From Lysobacter_I brunescens (GTDB taxonomy: Bacteria > Pseudomonadota > Gammaproteobacteria > Xanthomonadales > Xanthomonadaceae): a stretch of DNA of 64,000 bases. The stretch covers positions 868,001 through 932,000 of the forward strand of contig NZ_JBHTIF010000001.1 of NCBI RefSeq assembly GCF_042677005.1, in the 5' to 3' direction. The position numbers and the translations under genes were made by a program. Below, piece after piece: positions 52,007 through 60,232 of the stretch. The notes under the pieces are model-generated. The model saw nothing but the letters and a program-made list of their open reading frames with translations, was not told the origin of the DNA and ran no database searches. Numbering within the stretch: the stretch's first letter is position 1; every line of letters begins with the position of its first letter.

Positions 52007-52477
52007 TCACAGCCCGAGCGCAGAGAGCGACGGGTGGCCTTCCGGGCGCAGGCCGGACGCCCAGTGGAACAGGCGTTGGGAAGGGTCGATCGCGACATCG
52101 TTGATGCTCGCGATGCGTCGCGCCATCAGGCCGTCGGCGTCGAATTCCCAGTTCTCGTTGCCATGGCTGCGCCACCATTGTCCGGCGTCGTCGTGCCATT
52201 CGTAGGCGAAGCGCACGGCGATCCGGTCCGCAGTGAACGCCCACAGTTCCTTGATCAGGCGATAGTCGTGTTCGCGCGACCACTTCTCGCGCAGGAAGGC
52301 GTGGATGGCGGTGCGTCCCTGCATGAAGCGGTCGCGATTGCGCCAGCGGCTGTCTTCCGTGTAGGCCAGCACGACGCGATCGGGATCGCGGGTATTCCAG
52401 GCATCCTCGGCCATGCACACCTTGCGGTTGGCGCTGTGTTCGGTAAAGGGCGGCACGGGTGGGCGCGCAATGTGCAT
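52007..52477 (-). CDS. NTF2-like protein (DUF1348, SnoaL superfamily)
   Basis: The 156-aa protein is near full length for DUF1348: WNTRDPDRVVLAYTEDSRWR, FLREKWSREHDYRLIKELWA and RFAYEWHDDAGQWWRSHGNE, with the alpha-beta cone pattern of NTF2-like folds. Function of the family is unknown. It lies downstream of the AhpD-like gene with a strong hairpin between, and both are divergent from the LysR gene at 53289, so they may be its targets. Confidence 0.9.
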   Translation of the reverse strand: MHIARPPVPPFTEHSANRKVCMAEDAWNTRDPDRVVLAYTEDSRWRNRDRFMQGRTAIHAFLREKWSREHDYRLIKELWAFTADRIAVRFAYEWHDDAGQWWRSHGNENWEFDADGLMARRIASINDVAIDPSQRLFHWASGLRPEGHPSLSALGL

Positions 52478-52490
52478 GTCGGACTCCAGT

Positions 52491-52532
52491 GGACCTGCCG
52501 GCCCGGTATCGCAATGCGGGGCCGGCAGGTCC
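52491..52532 (-). terminator. Perfect 14-bp inverted repeat between the AhpD-like and DUF1348 genes
   Basis: GGACCTGCCGGCCC (52491-52504) pairs exactly with 52519-52532 across a 14-nt loop. No U-run follows. It could end or attenuate the AhpD-like transcript. Confidence 0.55.
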
Positions 52533-52544
52533 GTAGCGCCGGCC

Positions 52545-53102
52545 TCAGGCCGCGCGGACGGCGGTGCGCGCCGGGACCAGGGGGAAATCGACCGTGGTGC
52601 GGGCGACGTTGTTGAGGTAGTTGGTGAAGACGTTGATCGCGACGTTCGCGACGACCTCGACGACCGCATCCGGGCCGAAGCCGGCCGCGGTGAAGGCCTG
52701 CAGCGCCTGATCGTCGACCTGGCCGCGCTGTTCGACCACGGCGCGCGTGAACGTCAGCAGGGCCTGGCTGCGCGGATCGGCGGAACGCGCATCGCGCGCG
52801 GCTTCGAGCTCCCCGGCCGGCAGCTTGGCGACGTTCCTGCCCAGGTAGGTGTGCGCCGACAGGCAGTATTCGCAGCCATTGGCTTCGGCGACGGCCAGCG
52901 CGATCCGTTCGCGATCGGCGGCCTCCAGCGCACCGCCTGCGGTGGCGGCACTGAAGCCGAGGTATGCCCCGAGGCCGGCCGGGCTGTGGGCGAGCACCTT
53001 CATCAGGTTCGGGACCATGCCGAGCTGCTGCTTCACTGCGGCGAGCAGCGGCTGGGATGCGGCGGGGGCGGTTTCGACGGCGGGGATGGGCAAACGGTTC
53101 AT
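52545..53102 (-). CDS. AhpD-like carboxymuconolactone decarboxylase-family peroxidase
   Basis: The 185-aa protein has the redox motif ANGCEYCLSAHTYLG: Cys77, Cys80 and His84 form the CxxC-xxx-H centre of AhpD-like alkylhydroperoxidase relatives. The rest is helical, ending NYLNNVARTTVDFPLVPA. It probably reduces organic peroxides with thiols. It is divergent from a LysR gene across 186 bp, the usual arrangement for a regulated antioxidant gene. Confidence 0.92.
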   Translation of the reverse strand: MNRLPIPAVETAPAASQPLLAAVKQQLGMVPNLMKVLAHSPAGLGAYLGFSAATAGGALEAADRERIALAVAEANGCEYCLSAHTYLGRNVAKLPAGELEAARDARSADPRSQALLTFTRAVVEQRGQVDDQALQAFTAAGFGPDAVVEVVANVAINVFTNYLNNVARTTVDFPLVPARTAVRAA

Positions 53103-53288
53103 GGGTGTCCTCGATGCAGTGGGTGGGGTTACGGGTGTGGCCGAGTGGTGCGGGACGTAGCCCGCTTCGGTGGAGCGCACTCTAGGAACCCGGGCCGGCG
53201 GCGAGAATCGACGGACTCCGCAACCGGTCCTTGCAGATCCGGAAAGAATCCGCGCAGACTGCGCCGCACCGACGTGGCGGGACGCGCA
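53103..53288. promoter_or_regulatory. Divergent promoter region between AhpD-like and LysR genes
   Basis: This 186-bp gap should contain both promoters and the binding site of the LysR product. I could not pick a T-N11-A site with confidence, nor clear -10 elements. Confidence 0.4.
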
Positions 53289-54191
53289 GTGGATCGAATC
53301 GAAGAGATGGCCGTGTTCGTCGCGGTAGCCGAGGAAGGTGGCTTCGCCGCTGCGTCGCGCCTGCTGAACCTGTCGGCACCGACGGTCACGCGCGCGGTGG
53401 CCTCGCTGGAAGCATCGATCGGCGCGGAACTGTTCGTGCGCACCACGCGCTTCGTGCGGCTGACCGAGGCCGGGCAGCGCTACCTCGCCGATTGCAGGCG
53501 CATCCTGCGCCAGCTCGAGGAAGCCGAGGCGCAGGCTGCAGGCGCGCACATCGCACCACGGGGCAACCTGGTGATCGCTGCACCGGTACTGTTCGGCCAG
53601 CAGTTGCTCGTGCCTGCGGTGGTCGATTTCCTGGCGGCGTATCCGGCCGTCTCGGTGCGGCTGTTGCTGGTCGATCGCACGGTGCTGCTCGGCGAGGAAG
53701 GCATCGATGCGGCGTTCCGGATGGGCGACCTGCCCGATTCGAGCCTCGTCGCCATGCCGCTCGGCTACATCCGCCGCGTGGTCTGCGCCAGCCCGGCCTA
53801 TCTCGATGCGCACGGCCGGCCCGCGCATCCGTCGGAACTGACGGGTCACGCGCTCGTCGCCTCCGTGGCCGACACCCGCAACGATGCCTGGCAGTTCGTC
53901 GATGGCGACACGCGCATCGACATTGCGATCCAGCCGCGCCTGGTGACATCGACCAACGCCGCGGCGATCTCGGCCGCGGAATGCGGCGCGGGCCTGACCC
54001 GCGTGATGTCGTACCAGATCGCGCCCGCATTGGCGGACGGACGCCTCGAGCGCCTGCTGCAGCCCTACGAAGACAAGCCGCTGCCGGTCTGGCTGGTGAA
54101 CCAGGAAGGACGGCGTGCCGCAGCGAAGCTCCGCGTGTTCCTCGCCTTCATGGCCGAGCGCCTGCGCGGCCATCCGGCGCTGATGGGATAG
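53289..54191 (+). CDS. LysR-family transcriptional regulator (first of tandem pair)
   Basis: The 300-aa regulator has an N-terminal winged helix-turn-helix (VAEEGGFAAASRLLNLSAPT, VTRAVASLEASIGAELFVRT) and a substrate-binding domain (GNLVIAAPVLFGQQLLVPAV onward). I start it at GTG 53289 (VDRIEEMAVF) by likeness to the next gene's MDRVSEMRTL; the first ATG is 53307. It is divergent from the AhpD-like gene and probably controls it. Confidence 0.9.
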   Translation: MDRIEEMAVFVAVAEEGGFAAASRLLNLSAPTVTRAVASLEASIGAELFVRTTRFVRLTEAGQRYLADCRRILRQLEEAEAQAAGAHIAPRGNLVIAAPVLFGQQLLVPAVVDFLAAYPAVSVRLLLVDRTVLLGEEGIDAAFRMGDLPDSSLVAMPLGYIRRVVCASPAYLDAHGRPAHPSELTGHALVASVADTRNDAWQFVDGDTRIDIAIQPRLVTSTNAAAISAAECGAGLTRVMSYQIAPALADGRLERLLQPYEDKPLPVWLVNQEGRRAAAKLRVFLAFMAERLRGHPALMG

Positions 54192-54198
54192 GCGACGC

Positions 54199-55095
54199 AT
54201 GGATCGGGTTTCCGAAATGCGCACACTCGTGGCCGTCGCGGACGCCGGCAGCTTCAGCGAAGCCGCGAAGCGCCTGGGCCTGACGCCGCCCACCGTGACC
54301 CGCAGCATCGCTGCACTGGAACAACGCCTGGGCGCGCGACTGTTCGTGCGCACCACGCGCAGCGTGCGCGCGACCGAAGCCGGTGCCCGGTTCGCGGAGG
54401 ATGCACGCCGGCTGCTTGCCGAGATGGACCTCGCGCAGCAGGCCGCCGCAGGACCGCAGGGCCGCGCGCAGGGGACGCTGCGCGTGACCGCACCGGTGCT
54501 GTTCGGCGAGCAGTACCTGATGCCGGTGGTCCGCGAGTTCCTCGACCTGCATCCGGAGCTGACCGCGAGCGTGCGGCTGCTCGACCGCGTGACCAACCTG
54601 GTCGAAGAGGGGCTCGATCTCGCCCTGCGCATCGGCCCACCGCAGGATTCGGGGCTTGAAGTGGTGGACGTGGGCGAGGTACGACGGATGGTCGTCGCCT
54701 CGCCTGCCTACCTGGAGGCATTCGGCCGGCCGGAACGTCCGCAGGATCTCGCGCGCCATCGCGTCGTCGTTTCGGTGGGCGCCAGCGCGAGCCTGGACTG
54801 GCACTTCGGCGAAGGGGAACGCAGCCAGGGCGTGCGCGTGGCGCCGGTGCTCAGCGTCAGCACGCTGCGCGCGGCGATCGGCGAGGCGCAAGCCGGCTGG
54901 GCGTTGACGCGGATCCTGTCGTACCAGGTGCGCTCGGACCTGGCCGAAGGCCGCCTCGTGCCCGTGCTCGAAGCCTTCGAGCCGCCGCCGGTACCCGTCT
55001 GCCTGGTCTTCCCGCGCAGCCGGATTCCCTCTGCCCGGCTGATGGCCTTCGTCGAGCTGGCGAGCCAGCGACTGGCCGAGGCATTGGCGTCCTGA
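54199..55095 (+). CDS. LysR-family transcriptional regulator (second of tandem pair)
   Basis: The 298-aa protein is a clear paralogue of the preceding regulator: the helix-turn-helix reads ADAGSFSEAAKRLGLTPPTV, and the effector domain has RVTAPVLFGEQYLMPVVREF. The gap to the first gene is 7 nt, so they are co-transcribed. It lies just upstream of the GST and the flavin fusion, which it might control. Confidence 0.92.
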   Translation: MDRVSEMRTLVAVADAGSFSEAAKRLGLTPPTVTRSIAALEQRLGARLFVRTTRSVRATEAGARFAEDARRLLAEMDLAQQAAAGPQGRAQGTLRVTAPVLFGEQYLMPVVREFLDLHPELTASVRLLDRVTNLVEEGLDLALRIGPPQDSGLEVVDVGEVRRMVVASPAYLEAFGRPERPQDLARHRVVVSVGASASLDWHFGEGERSQGVRVAPVLSVSTLRAAIGEAQAGWALTRILSYQVRSDLAEGRLVPVLEAFEPPPVPVCLVFPRSRIPSARLMAFVELASQRLAEALAS

Positions 55096-55200
55096 GGCGA
55101 TCCTTGCGGCAGGTGAAATGATGGCTTGCCCGCCTTGCGGATTCCGGCGCGGGAGACGGACGGGGACGATGTGCGCACCCCAACCCCACCGGAGTCTTCC

Positions 55201-55818
55201 GTGAGTCTCGTCCTCCATCGCTTCCCGCTGTCCGGCCACGCCCATCGCGCCGAACTGTTCCTGTCCCTGCTCGGCCTCGATGCCACGCAGGTCGATGTCG
55301 ACCTGCGCGCAGGCGCGCACAAGCGCCCGGACTTCCTCGCGCTCAACCGCTTCGGACAGGTGCCGGTGCTGCAGGACGGCGACGATGTGATCGCCGATTC
55401 CAACGCGATCCTCGTGTACCTGGCGCGCAGGTACGGCGGCGAGCAGTGGCTGCCGAACGACCCGCTGCAGGCGGCGAACGTGGAACGCTGGCTGTCGGTG
55501 GCCGCCGGCCAGATCGCCTCCGGCCCGGCGCGCGCGCGGCTGATCACCGTGTTCGGCGCGCGCTACAGCGCCGAAGACACCATCGCCCAGGCGCATGCGC
55601 TGCTGCAGGTGGTGGAGGACGAACTGCGGGGCCGCGCGTGGCTGGTGGGCACGCACCCGACCATCGCCGACGTGGCGGCCTACACCTACATCGCGCATGC
55701 GCCGGAAGGCAACGTCTCGCTCGAGGCCTATCCATCGATCCGTGCATGGCTCGCGCGCATCGAAGCGCTTCCGGGCTTCGTGCCGATGGTGTCCACGCCG
55801 GTCGGCCTGCGCGCCTGA
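55201..55818 (+). CDS. Glutathione S-transferase family protein
   Basis: The 205-aa protein has a thioredoxin-like N-terminal domain (MSLVLHRFPLSGHAHRAELF) with GQVPVLQDGDDVIADSNAIL, the cis-Pro and gamma-Glu binding part. A helical C-terminal domain has VGTHPTIADVAAYTYIAHAP. The start is GTG at 55201 with CGGAG 7 nt upstream. The downstream oxidoreductase begins 70 bp later, so the two probably form an operon. Confidence 0.9.
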   Translation: MSLVLHRFPLSGHAHRAELFLSLLGLDATQVDVDLRAGAHKRPDFLALNRFGQVPVLQDGDDVIADSNAILVYLARRYGGEQWLPNDPLQAANVERWLSVAAGQIASGPARARLITVFGARYSAEDTIAQAHALLQVVEDELRGRAWLVGTHPTIADVAAYTYIAHAPEGNVSLEAYPSIRAWLARIEALPGFVPMVSTPVGLRA

Positions 55819-55887
55819 CCGCAGCGCGCAGGCCGGCCCGCGTGCCGACGTCGCACGTCCGTGCCGCGTCCCCCACCGAGTCCCGAC

Positions 55888-57912
55888 ATGCAGATACCCT
55901 CGCCGTTTCACGCCGGAGAAGTCGCGATCCAGCAATCGCTGGGCGTGGCCGATCGCATGGCCGAGTTCGGTCGTCGCGTCGTGCGCGACCACATGCCCGA
56001 CCAGCATCGGCAGTTCTACGCGCAGCTGCCCTTCCTGGTCGTGGCGACCGTCGACGATCGCGGCGATCCGTGGGCCGGGCTGCTCGAAGGCACGCCCGGA
56101 TTCGCGACCTCGCCCGACCCGACGCGGCTTGCGTTCTCGGTAGTCCCCCCACGCGAAGACCCGATCGCCGCAGGCTGGCGGGACGGCGCGGCCGTCGGCG
56201 TGCTCGGCATCGAGTTGCACACGCGCAGGCGCAACCGCGTCAACGGGGTGCTCAGCAGCGATGGCGATGCATTCGCGCTGCATGTCGAACATGCCTTCGG
56301 CAACTGTCCGCAATACATCCAGGCGCGGGGCCTGCACGTCCTGCCGGAACGCGATGCCGCATCCCTGCCGCCGCCCGTCCACGGCGAACGGCTGGACGCG
56401 GCCACGACCGCGATGATCCGCGCGGCCGACACCTGCTTCGTCGCAAGCTACGTGGACCATGACGATGCGCGGCGATCGATCGATGCCTCGCATCGTGGCG
56501 GCAGGCCCGGCTTCGTCCGCGTGCAGGGCGATCGGCTGAGCATCCCGGATTTCGCCGGCAACCTGCACTTCAACACGCTCGGCAACTTCATGCGCAATCC
56601 CCGCGCCGGCTTGGTGTTCGTCGATTTTTCCAGCGGCGACATCCTCCAGGTCAGCGGTCGCGTCGTGCTCGACTTCGACGCCGGGGACGTTCGCTTCTTC
56701 CAGGGCGCCGAACGCCTGTGGCACCTCGACGTCGAACGCTGGGTGCTGCGCCGCGGCGCGCTGTCGCTGCGCGGCGATGGCGGCGAACTGTCGCCAAACG
56801 CGGCGCTGACCGGTTCGTGGGAAGAGACCGCCGCGCGACGGAAGGTGGCGCGCCTGCGCGAGCAATGGCGGCCGTTCCGCGTGGCGCGGATCGACCAGGA
56901 ATCGCGCGTCGTGAAATCCTTCTGGCTCGAACCGGACGATGGCGAAGGCCTCGATCTGTTCGAGGCTGGGCAACACCTGCCGGTGCGCGTGATGCTGGAC
57001 GACGCCGACGCGCCGGTCGTGCGCACCTACACCCTGTCGGTCGCCCCATCCGATGGCGCGTATCGCCTGAGCGTGCGTCGCCAGGGTCGCGTCTCCAGCC
57101 ACATGCACGATCGCCTGCGCGTGGGCGACATCGTCGAAGCCCGCGCACCGCGCGGCGGTTTCACCGTGGACGCACGACCGACGCGACCGCTCGTGCTGGC
57201 ATCGGCCGGCATCGGCATCACGCCGATGCTCGCGATGCTGCGCCATGTCGTCTACGAAGGCCTGCGCACGCGGCGCGTCCGCCCGACCTGGTTCGTCCAC
57301 GGCGCGCGCGACGAGAACGAACGCGCCTTCCATGCGGAAGTCGCCGCGCTTGCGCAGGCGTCGCGCGGCGCCGTGTGCGTAGTGCACGCACTGTCCGATC
57401 CCGGGCCGACCGCGCGCACCGGCATCGACTACGACCATGCCGGCCGCATCGATGCCACGCTGCTGGCATCGCTGCTGCCGCTGGACGATGCGGACTTCGC
57501 GCTTTGCGGTCCGCCGGGCTTCATGCAGGCGCTCTATGCAGGCCTGCGCGCACTGCAGGTGCCCGATGCGCGAATCCACGCGGAAGCCTTCGGTCCGGCA
57601 GGACTGCAGCGAGGGACGGACGCGCCGATGGCGCCGGCGGCAACGCAGGCCGTGCCGGTCCTGTTCGCGCGATCAGGCAAGGAAGCGCGCTGGGAACCAG
57701 GCCTGGGCAGCCTGCTGGATCTGGCCGAAGCACGCGGCCTTTCGCCGGTGCATGCCTGTCGGCAGGGCATGTGCGGCAGCTGCAGCCACGCGCTCGTGGC
57801 CGGCACGGCAACCTATGCGCAAACGCCCGCGAGCGCGATCGCACCGGGGCAGGTCCTGCTGTGCCAGGCCGTGCCGGCGCAGGGCAGTCCGTCGATCGTC
57901 ATCGATGCCTGA
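55888..57912 (+). CDS. Three-domain oxidoreductase: PNPOx-like flavin domain, FNR-type reductase and plant-type [2Fe-2S] ferredoxin
   Basis: The 674-aa fusion has a pyridoxamine-phosphate-oxidase-like split barrel at ~1-300 (FYAQLPFLVVATVDDRGDPW). An FAD/NAD reductase spans ~315-560 (RTYTLSVAPSDG, then LVLASAGIGITPMLAMLRHV and FALCGPPGFMQALY). A C-terminal ferredoxin has HACRQGMCGSCSHALV with the final Cys in VLLCQAV. Electrons from NAD(P)H could pass through FAD and the cluster. ATG 55888 is chosen over GTG 55861. The reaction is unknown; the GST next door suggests stress or detoxification. Confidence 0.92.
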   Translation: MQIPSPFHAGEVAIQQSLGVADRMAEFGRRVVRDHMPDQHRQFYAQLPFLVVATVDDRGDPWAGLLEGTPGFATSPDPTRLAFSVVPPREDPIAAGWRDGAAVGVLGIELHTRRRNRVNGVLSSDGDAFALHVEHAFGNCPQYIQARGLHVLPERDAASLPPPVHGERLDAATTAMIRAADTCFVASYVDHDDARRSIDASHRGGRPGFVRVQGDRLSIPDFAGNLHFNTLGNFMRNPRAGLVFVDFSSGDILQVSGRVVLDFDAGDVRFFQGAERLWHLDVERWVLRRGALSLRGDGGELSPNAALTGSWEETAARRKVARLREQWRPFRVARIDQESRVVKSFWLEPDDGEGLDLFEAGQHLPVRVMLDDADAPVVRTYTLSVAPSDGAYRLSVRRQGRVSSHMHDRLRVGDIVEARAPRGGFTVDARPTRPLVLASAGIGITPMLAMLRHVVYEGLRTRRVRPTWFVHGARDENERAFHAEVAALAQASRGAVCVVHALSDPGPTARTGIDYDHAGRIDATLLASLLPLDDADFALCGPPGFMQALYAGLRALQVPDARIHAEAFGPAGLQRGTDAPMAPAATQAVPVLFARSGKEARWEPGLGSLLDLAEARGLSPVHACRQGMCGSCSHALVAGTATYAQTPASAIAPGQVLLCQAVPAQGSPSIVIDA

Positions 57913-58343
57913 GCGCCCGTTCGATCCCTCCGCACGCTCGGCGCCGATTCTTGCGCATCGCGCAATGCGCCTGTAGACGGCGCGGCGATTCAAGCGCACG
58001 ACGCGAACGATCACGCTGCACGTCCATTCCCTGCCTCCGCGTGACTTCGATGTCGAATATCGCATACCACCCTGCCCGCCCCGAGGCCGCGTACGACGCG
58101 GCGCCTGCCTGCGAACCGATCGACGACGACCGCGATGGGCCAGCGCCCGGGGCCGCGTCGGAAGCGGCGTTCGAATGCGTCATGCTGGGGTCGTCGGCGG
58201 GGTTCGGTTCCGAATTCAGCGAATGGCTGCCGACGGCATGGGCACAGCTTGCGTCCGCATGCCAGCGTCCGCGAACGTCCGGCGGGTCGTCCGCGACCCG
58301 CGAGGCCGCATCGCGCAGGCGGGCCTGAGCGCGTCGCCGTGCG
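57913..58343. other. 431-bp stretch with only a weak ORF
   Basis: Apart from the low-confidence ORF at 58050-58328 I see no promoter, terminator or repeat here. Confidence 0.5.
58050..58328 (+). CDS. Doubtful small ORF
   Basis: A 92-aa frame starts MSNIAYHPARPEAAYDAAPA and ends in Arg/Ser-rich sequence. No ribosome site, domain or TM. It converges on the SEC-C gene by 15 bp. It may be spurious; I list it only because it is the best candidate in a 431-bp gap. Confidence 0.25.
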   Translation: MSNIAYHPARPEAAYDAAPACEPIDDDRDGPAPGAASEAAFECVMLGSSAGFGSEFSEWLPTAWAQLASACQRPRTSGGSSATREAASRRRA

Positions 58344-59048
58344 TCAGCTGCCGCAGCACTTCTTGTACTTCTTCCCGCTGCCGCACGGGCAGGGATCGTT
58401 GCGATCGGGCTTGGCTTCGCGCTTGAGCTGCGTGCGCGGGGTGAGCGCGTCGATGCGGTGGTGGTGCAGGTCGGCGAGCATCGAGGGCAGTTCGATGACG
58501 ATGCCGAGACGCTCGCGGTACTCCAGCGGGGTCGGTTCGGCAGTGGGGTCTTCGCCGATGACCTCGCCGCTGGCGAGGCGGTCGAGCATGCCGAAGATCT
58601 CGTCGATCCAGTCGTGCTCGTCGAGCCAGGCTTCCCACGCGGCTTCGCGCAGCTCGACGCCGCGGAAGAAGCCGTAGGCCCAGTCGCGGCCGACATCCAG
58701 TTCGTCGTCCTCGTGTTCGGACGGATCTTCCGGCAGCCACAGCAGCGGCGCGAGGGCGTCGGGCAGCTCGTCGCTGCCATGGCGCACGCGCTGGGTGACC
58801 AGGTTCCAGTGCGCCTGCAGCAGGGCGTCGACTTCATCCGCTTCGCCAGCTTCCCAGCGCGGCGGCTTGCCGCCCCAGACCGCCGGCTGCCATTCCTCCG
58901 GCGGCACGGTCTCGGGGCCGACGGCCAGGGCGGAGAGGAAGCCGTCCAGCGCTTCCAGGTTGAAGCCCTTGAACGGCACCGCGCGGGTGTCGAGCAGGTC
59001 GGACAGGCGCTCCAGCTGGGCGTCGTCGAGGATGGCGTTGGCGGACAT
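58344..59048 (-). CDS. YecA/UPF0149-family protein with C-terminal SEC-C zinc motif
   Basis: The 234-aa protein begins with the UPF0149 helical domain (LERLSDLLDTRAVPFKGFNL, ALDGFLSALAVGPETV, then a Trp-rich acidic part). It ends with the SEC-C metal-binding motif NDPCPCGSGKKYKKCCGS, the motif that in SecA tails binds zinc and SecB or the ribosome. YecA-type proteins can bind SecA-related partners; this one's role is unproven. Confidence 0.93.
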   Translation of the reverse strand: MSANAILDDAQLERLSDLLDTRAVPFKGFNLEALDGFLSALAVGPETVPPEEWQPAVWGGKPPRWEAGEADEVDALLQAHWNLVTQRVRHGSDELPDALAPLLWLPEDPSEHEDDELDVGRDWAYGFFRGVELREAAWEAWLDEHDWIDEIFGMLDRLASGEVIGEDPTAEPTPLEYRERLGIVIELPSMLADLHHHRIDALTPRTQLKREAKPDRNDPCPCGSGKKYKKCCGS

Positions 59049-59122
59049 GGCGGGGCTCCTGCAGCGGGCGCATAGGGTAATCCACGCGCCGTGCCGACGC
59101 CGGCTCCCTGCCGCCGGACATG

Positions 59123-59152
59123 CGAAGGGCGCGACCGGAGCCGCGCCCTTCG
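59123..59152 (-). terminator. Hairpin after the lipoprotein gene
   Basis: An 11-bp stem (CGAAGGGCGCG / CGCGCCCTTCG) with an 8-nt loop lies 22 bp past the lipoprotein stop on its strand. There is no long U-run. Confidence 0.55.
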
Positions 59153-59174
59153 TGAAGTCACCGGGCCGCAGGGC

Positions 59175-59684
59175 TCACTTGGTAACTTCGATTTCCTTGG
59201 TCTGCACGACGTTGCCGTTCATGGAGACGTAGACCTTGTACTTGCCGGCCGGCCAGCCATCGGGCTTGGCGAACTGGAAGTTGGTCGAGCCGGCGCCGGT
59301 GAGGTTCATGTCGCGGCTTTCGTCGTTGACGACCATTTCCTCGGTGCCGTCCATGTAGACGAGCTTGACGCTGACCTTGCCGGCGACGGTGGCGGCGGGA
59401 TCGCTGGTGGCGGTGCCGATGGCGACGTGGAAGGTCTCGTTCGGCTTGAAAGTAGCGGTGGGCGAGGACACCTTCATGTCGGCGCCGACGGCATTGCCGA
59501 TGTCGACCGTGGACACCGAGGCGGTGGCGGGGGCCGCAGGCGCGGGGGCGGGGGCCGGTTCGGCGGCGGCCGGCGGGGCGGACGCGGCCTCGTCCTTCTT
59601 GCAGCCGACGATGGCGACGGCGCCGATCACGGCGACGAGCAGGGCCTGCGACAGCGGGGTCTTGAGGGTGCGGGTCATGGGCAT
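59175..59684 (-). CDS. Predicted lipoprotein with Ig-like beta domain
   Basis: The 169-aa protein has a lipobox (LLVAVIGAVAIVGCKKDE), a 30-residue Ala/Pro linker, and a compact beta domain (TFKPNETFHVAIGTATSDPA, then GWPAGKYKVYVSMNGNVVQT) that looks like a single Ig-like or copper-chaperone-type sandwich. Two starts are possible: 59684 (GGAG 4 nt upstream) or 59678 (spacing 10). It follows the LysM gene on the same strand. Confidence 0.8.
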   Translation of the reverse strand: MPMTRTLKTPLSQALLVAVIGAVAIVGCKKDEAASAPPAAAEPAPAPAPAAPATASVSTVDIGNAVGADMKVSSPTATFKPNETFHVAIGTATSDPAATVAGKVSVKLVYMDGTEEMVVNDESRDMNLTGAGSTNFQFAKPDGWPAGKYKVYVSMNGNVVQTKEIEVTK

Positions 59685-59739
59685 GGTGCTCCGTTCGAAA
59701 TGCGGACAGGGATCAGGGGATCGGGAGGTCGGGGCGCGA

Positions 59740-60096
59740 TCAGGCGGACGGATCGTCGAGGTCGCCGTCGCCATCGACGTCGATGGCCGGCAGGCGGATC
59801 ACCTGGCCGGGAAAGATGCGGTCGGGATCCTCGATCGTGTCGCGATTGGCGTCATGGATCTTCGACCAGAACTTCGCCTTGCCATAGAAGCGCTTGGCGA
59901 TGGCGGAGAGGGTGTCGCCCTTCTCGATCGTGTAGGTCTGCTCGCCGGTACCGCCGCCACCGCCTTCGCCGCCGACGATCTCCTCGGTGGAGGTGACCGT
60001 GGTCTGGACGTTGCTGAAGTCCGGGCGGATCTGCTCGGTGCTCGTGACCGTGGTCTGGACGTTCGAAAAATCGGGTTTCTTGTCGGGCGTGGTCAT
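59740..60096 (-). CDS. LysM-domain protein with duplicated N-terminal peptide
   Basis: The 118-aa protein has a LysM domain at ~54-105 (TYTIEKGDTLSAIAKRFYGK, then DANRDTIEDPDRIFPGQVIR) like the potassium-binding YgaU/Kbp group. No signal peptide is present, so it may be cytoplasmic. The N-terminus repeats a 17-residue unit, KPDFSNVQTTVTSTEQI then RPDFSNVQTTVTSTEEI. It is followed by the lipoprotein gene. Confidence 0.88.
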   Translation of the reverse strand: MTTPDKKPDFSNVQTTVTSTEQIRPDFSNVQTTVTSTEEIVGGEGGGGGTGEQTYTIEKGDTLSAIAKRFYGKAKFWSKIHDANRDTIEDPDRIFPGQVIRLPAIDVDGDGDLDDPSA

Positions 60097-60232
60097 GTCT
60101 GGAGGGCTCCTGCCGGAAAGGCGCGGACACAGTGACACGCGAAAGTGTTAAGAATCCATGGCATTCGGGTCTTTTTTTCCCCGCGCCGGGCGCGACAGCG
60201 CGCGTTCATGCGCAACGCGACGCCACGCAGGT

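Noticed and set aside
54148..57579. 1143-aa minus-strand frame antisense to the LysR, GST and fusion genes
   Set aside because: No domain and no start signal; three good genes lie opposite.
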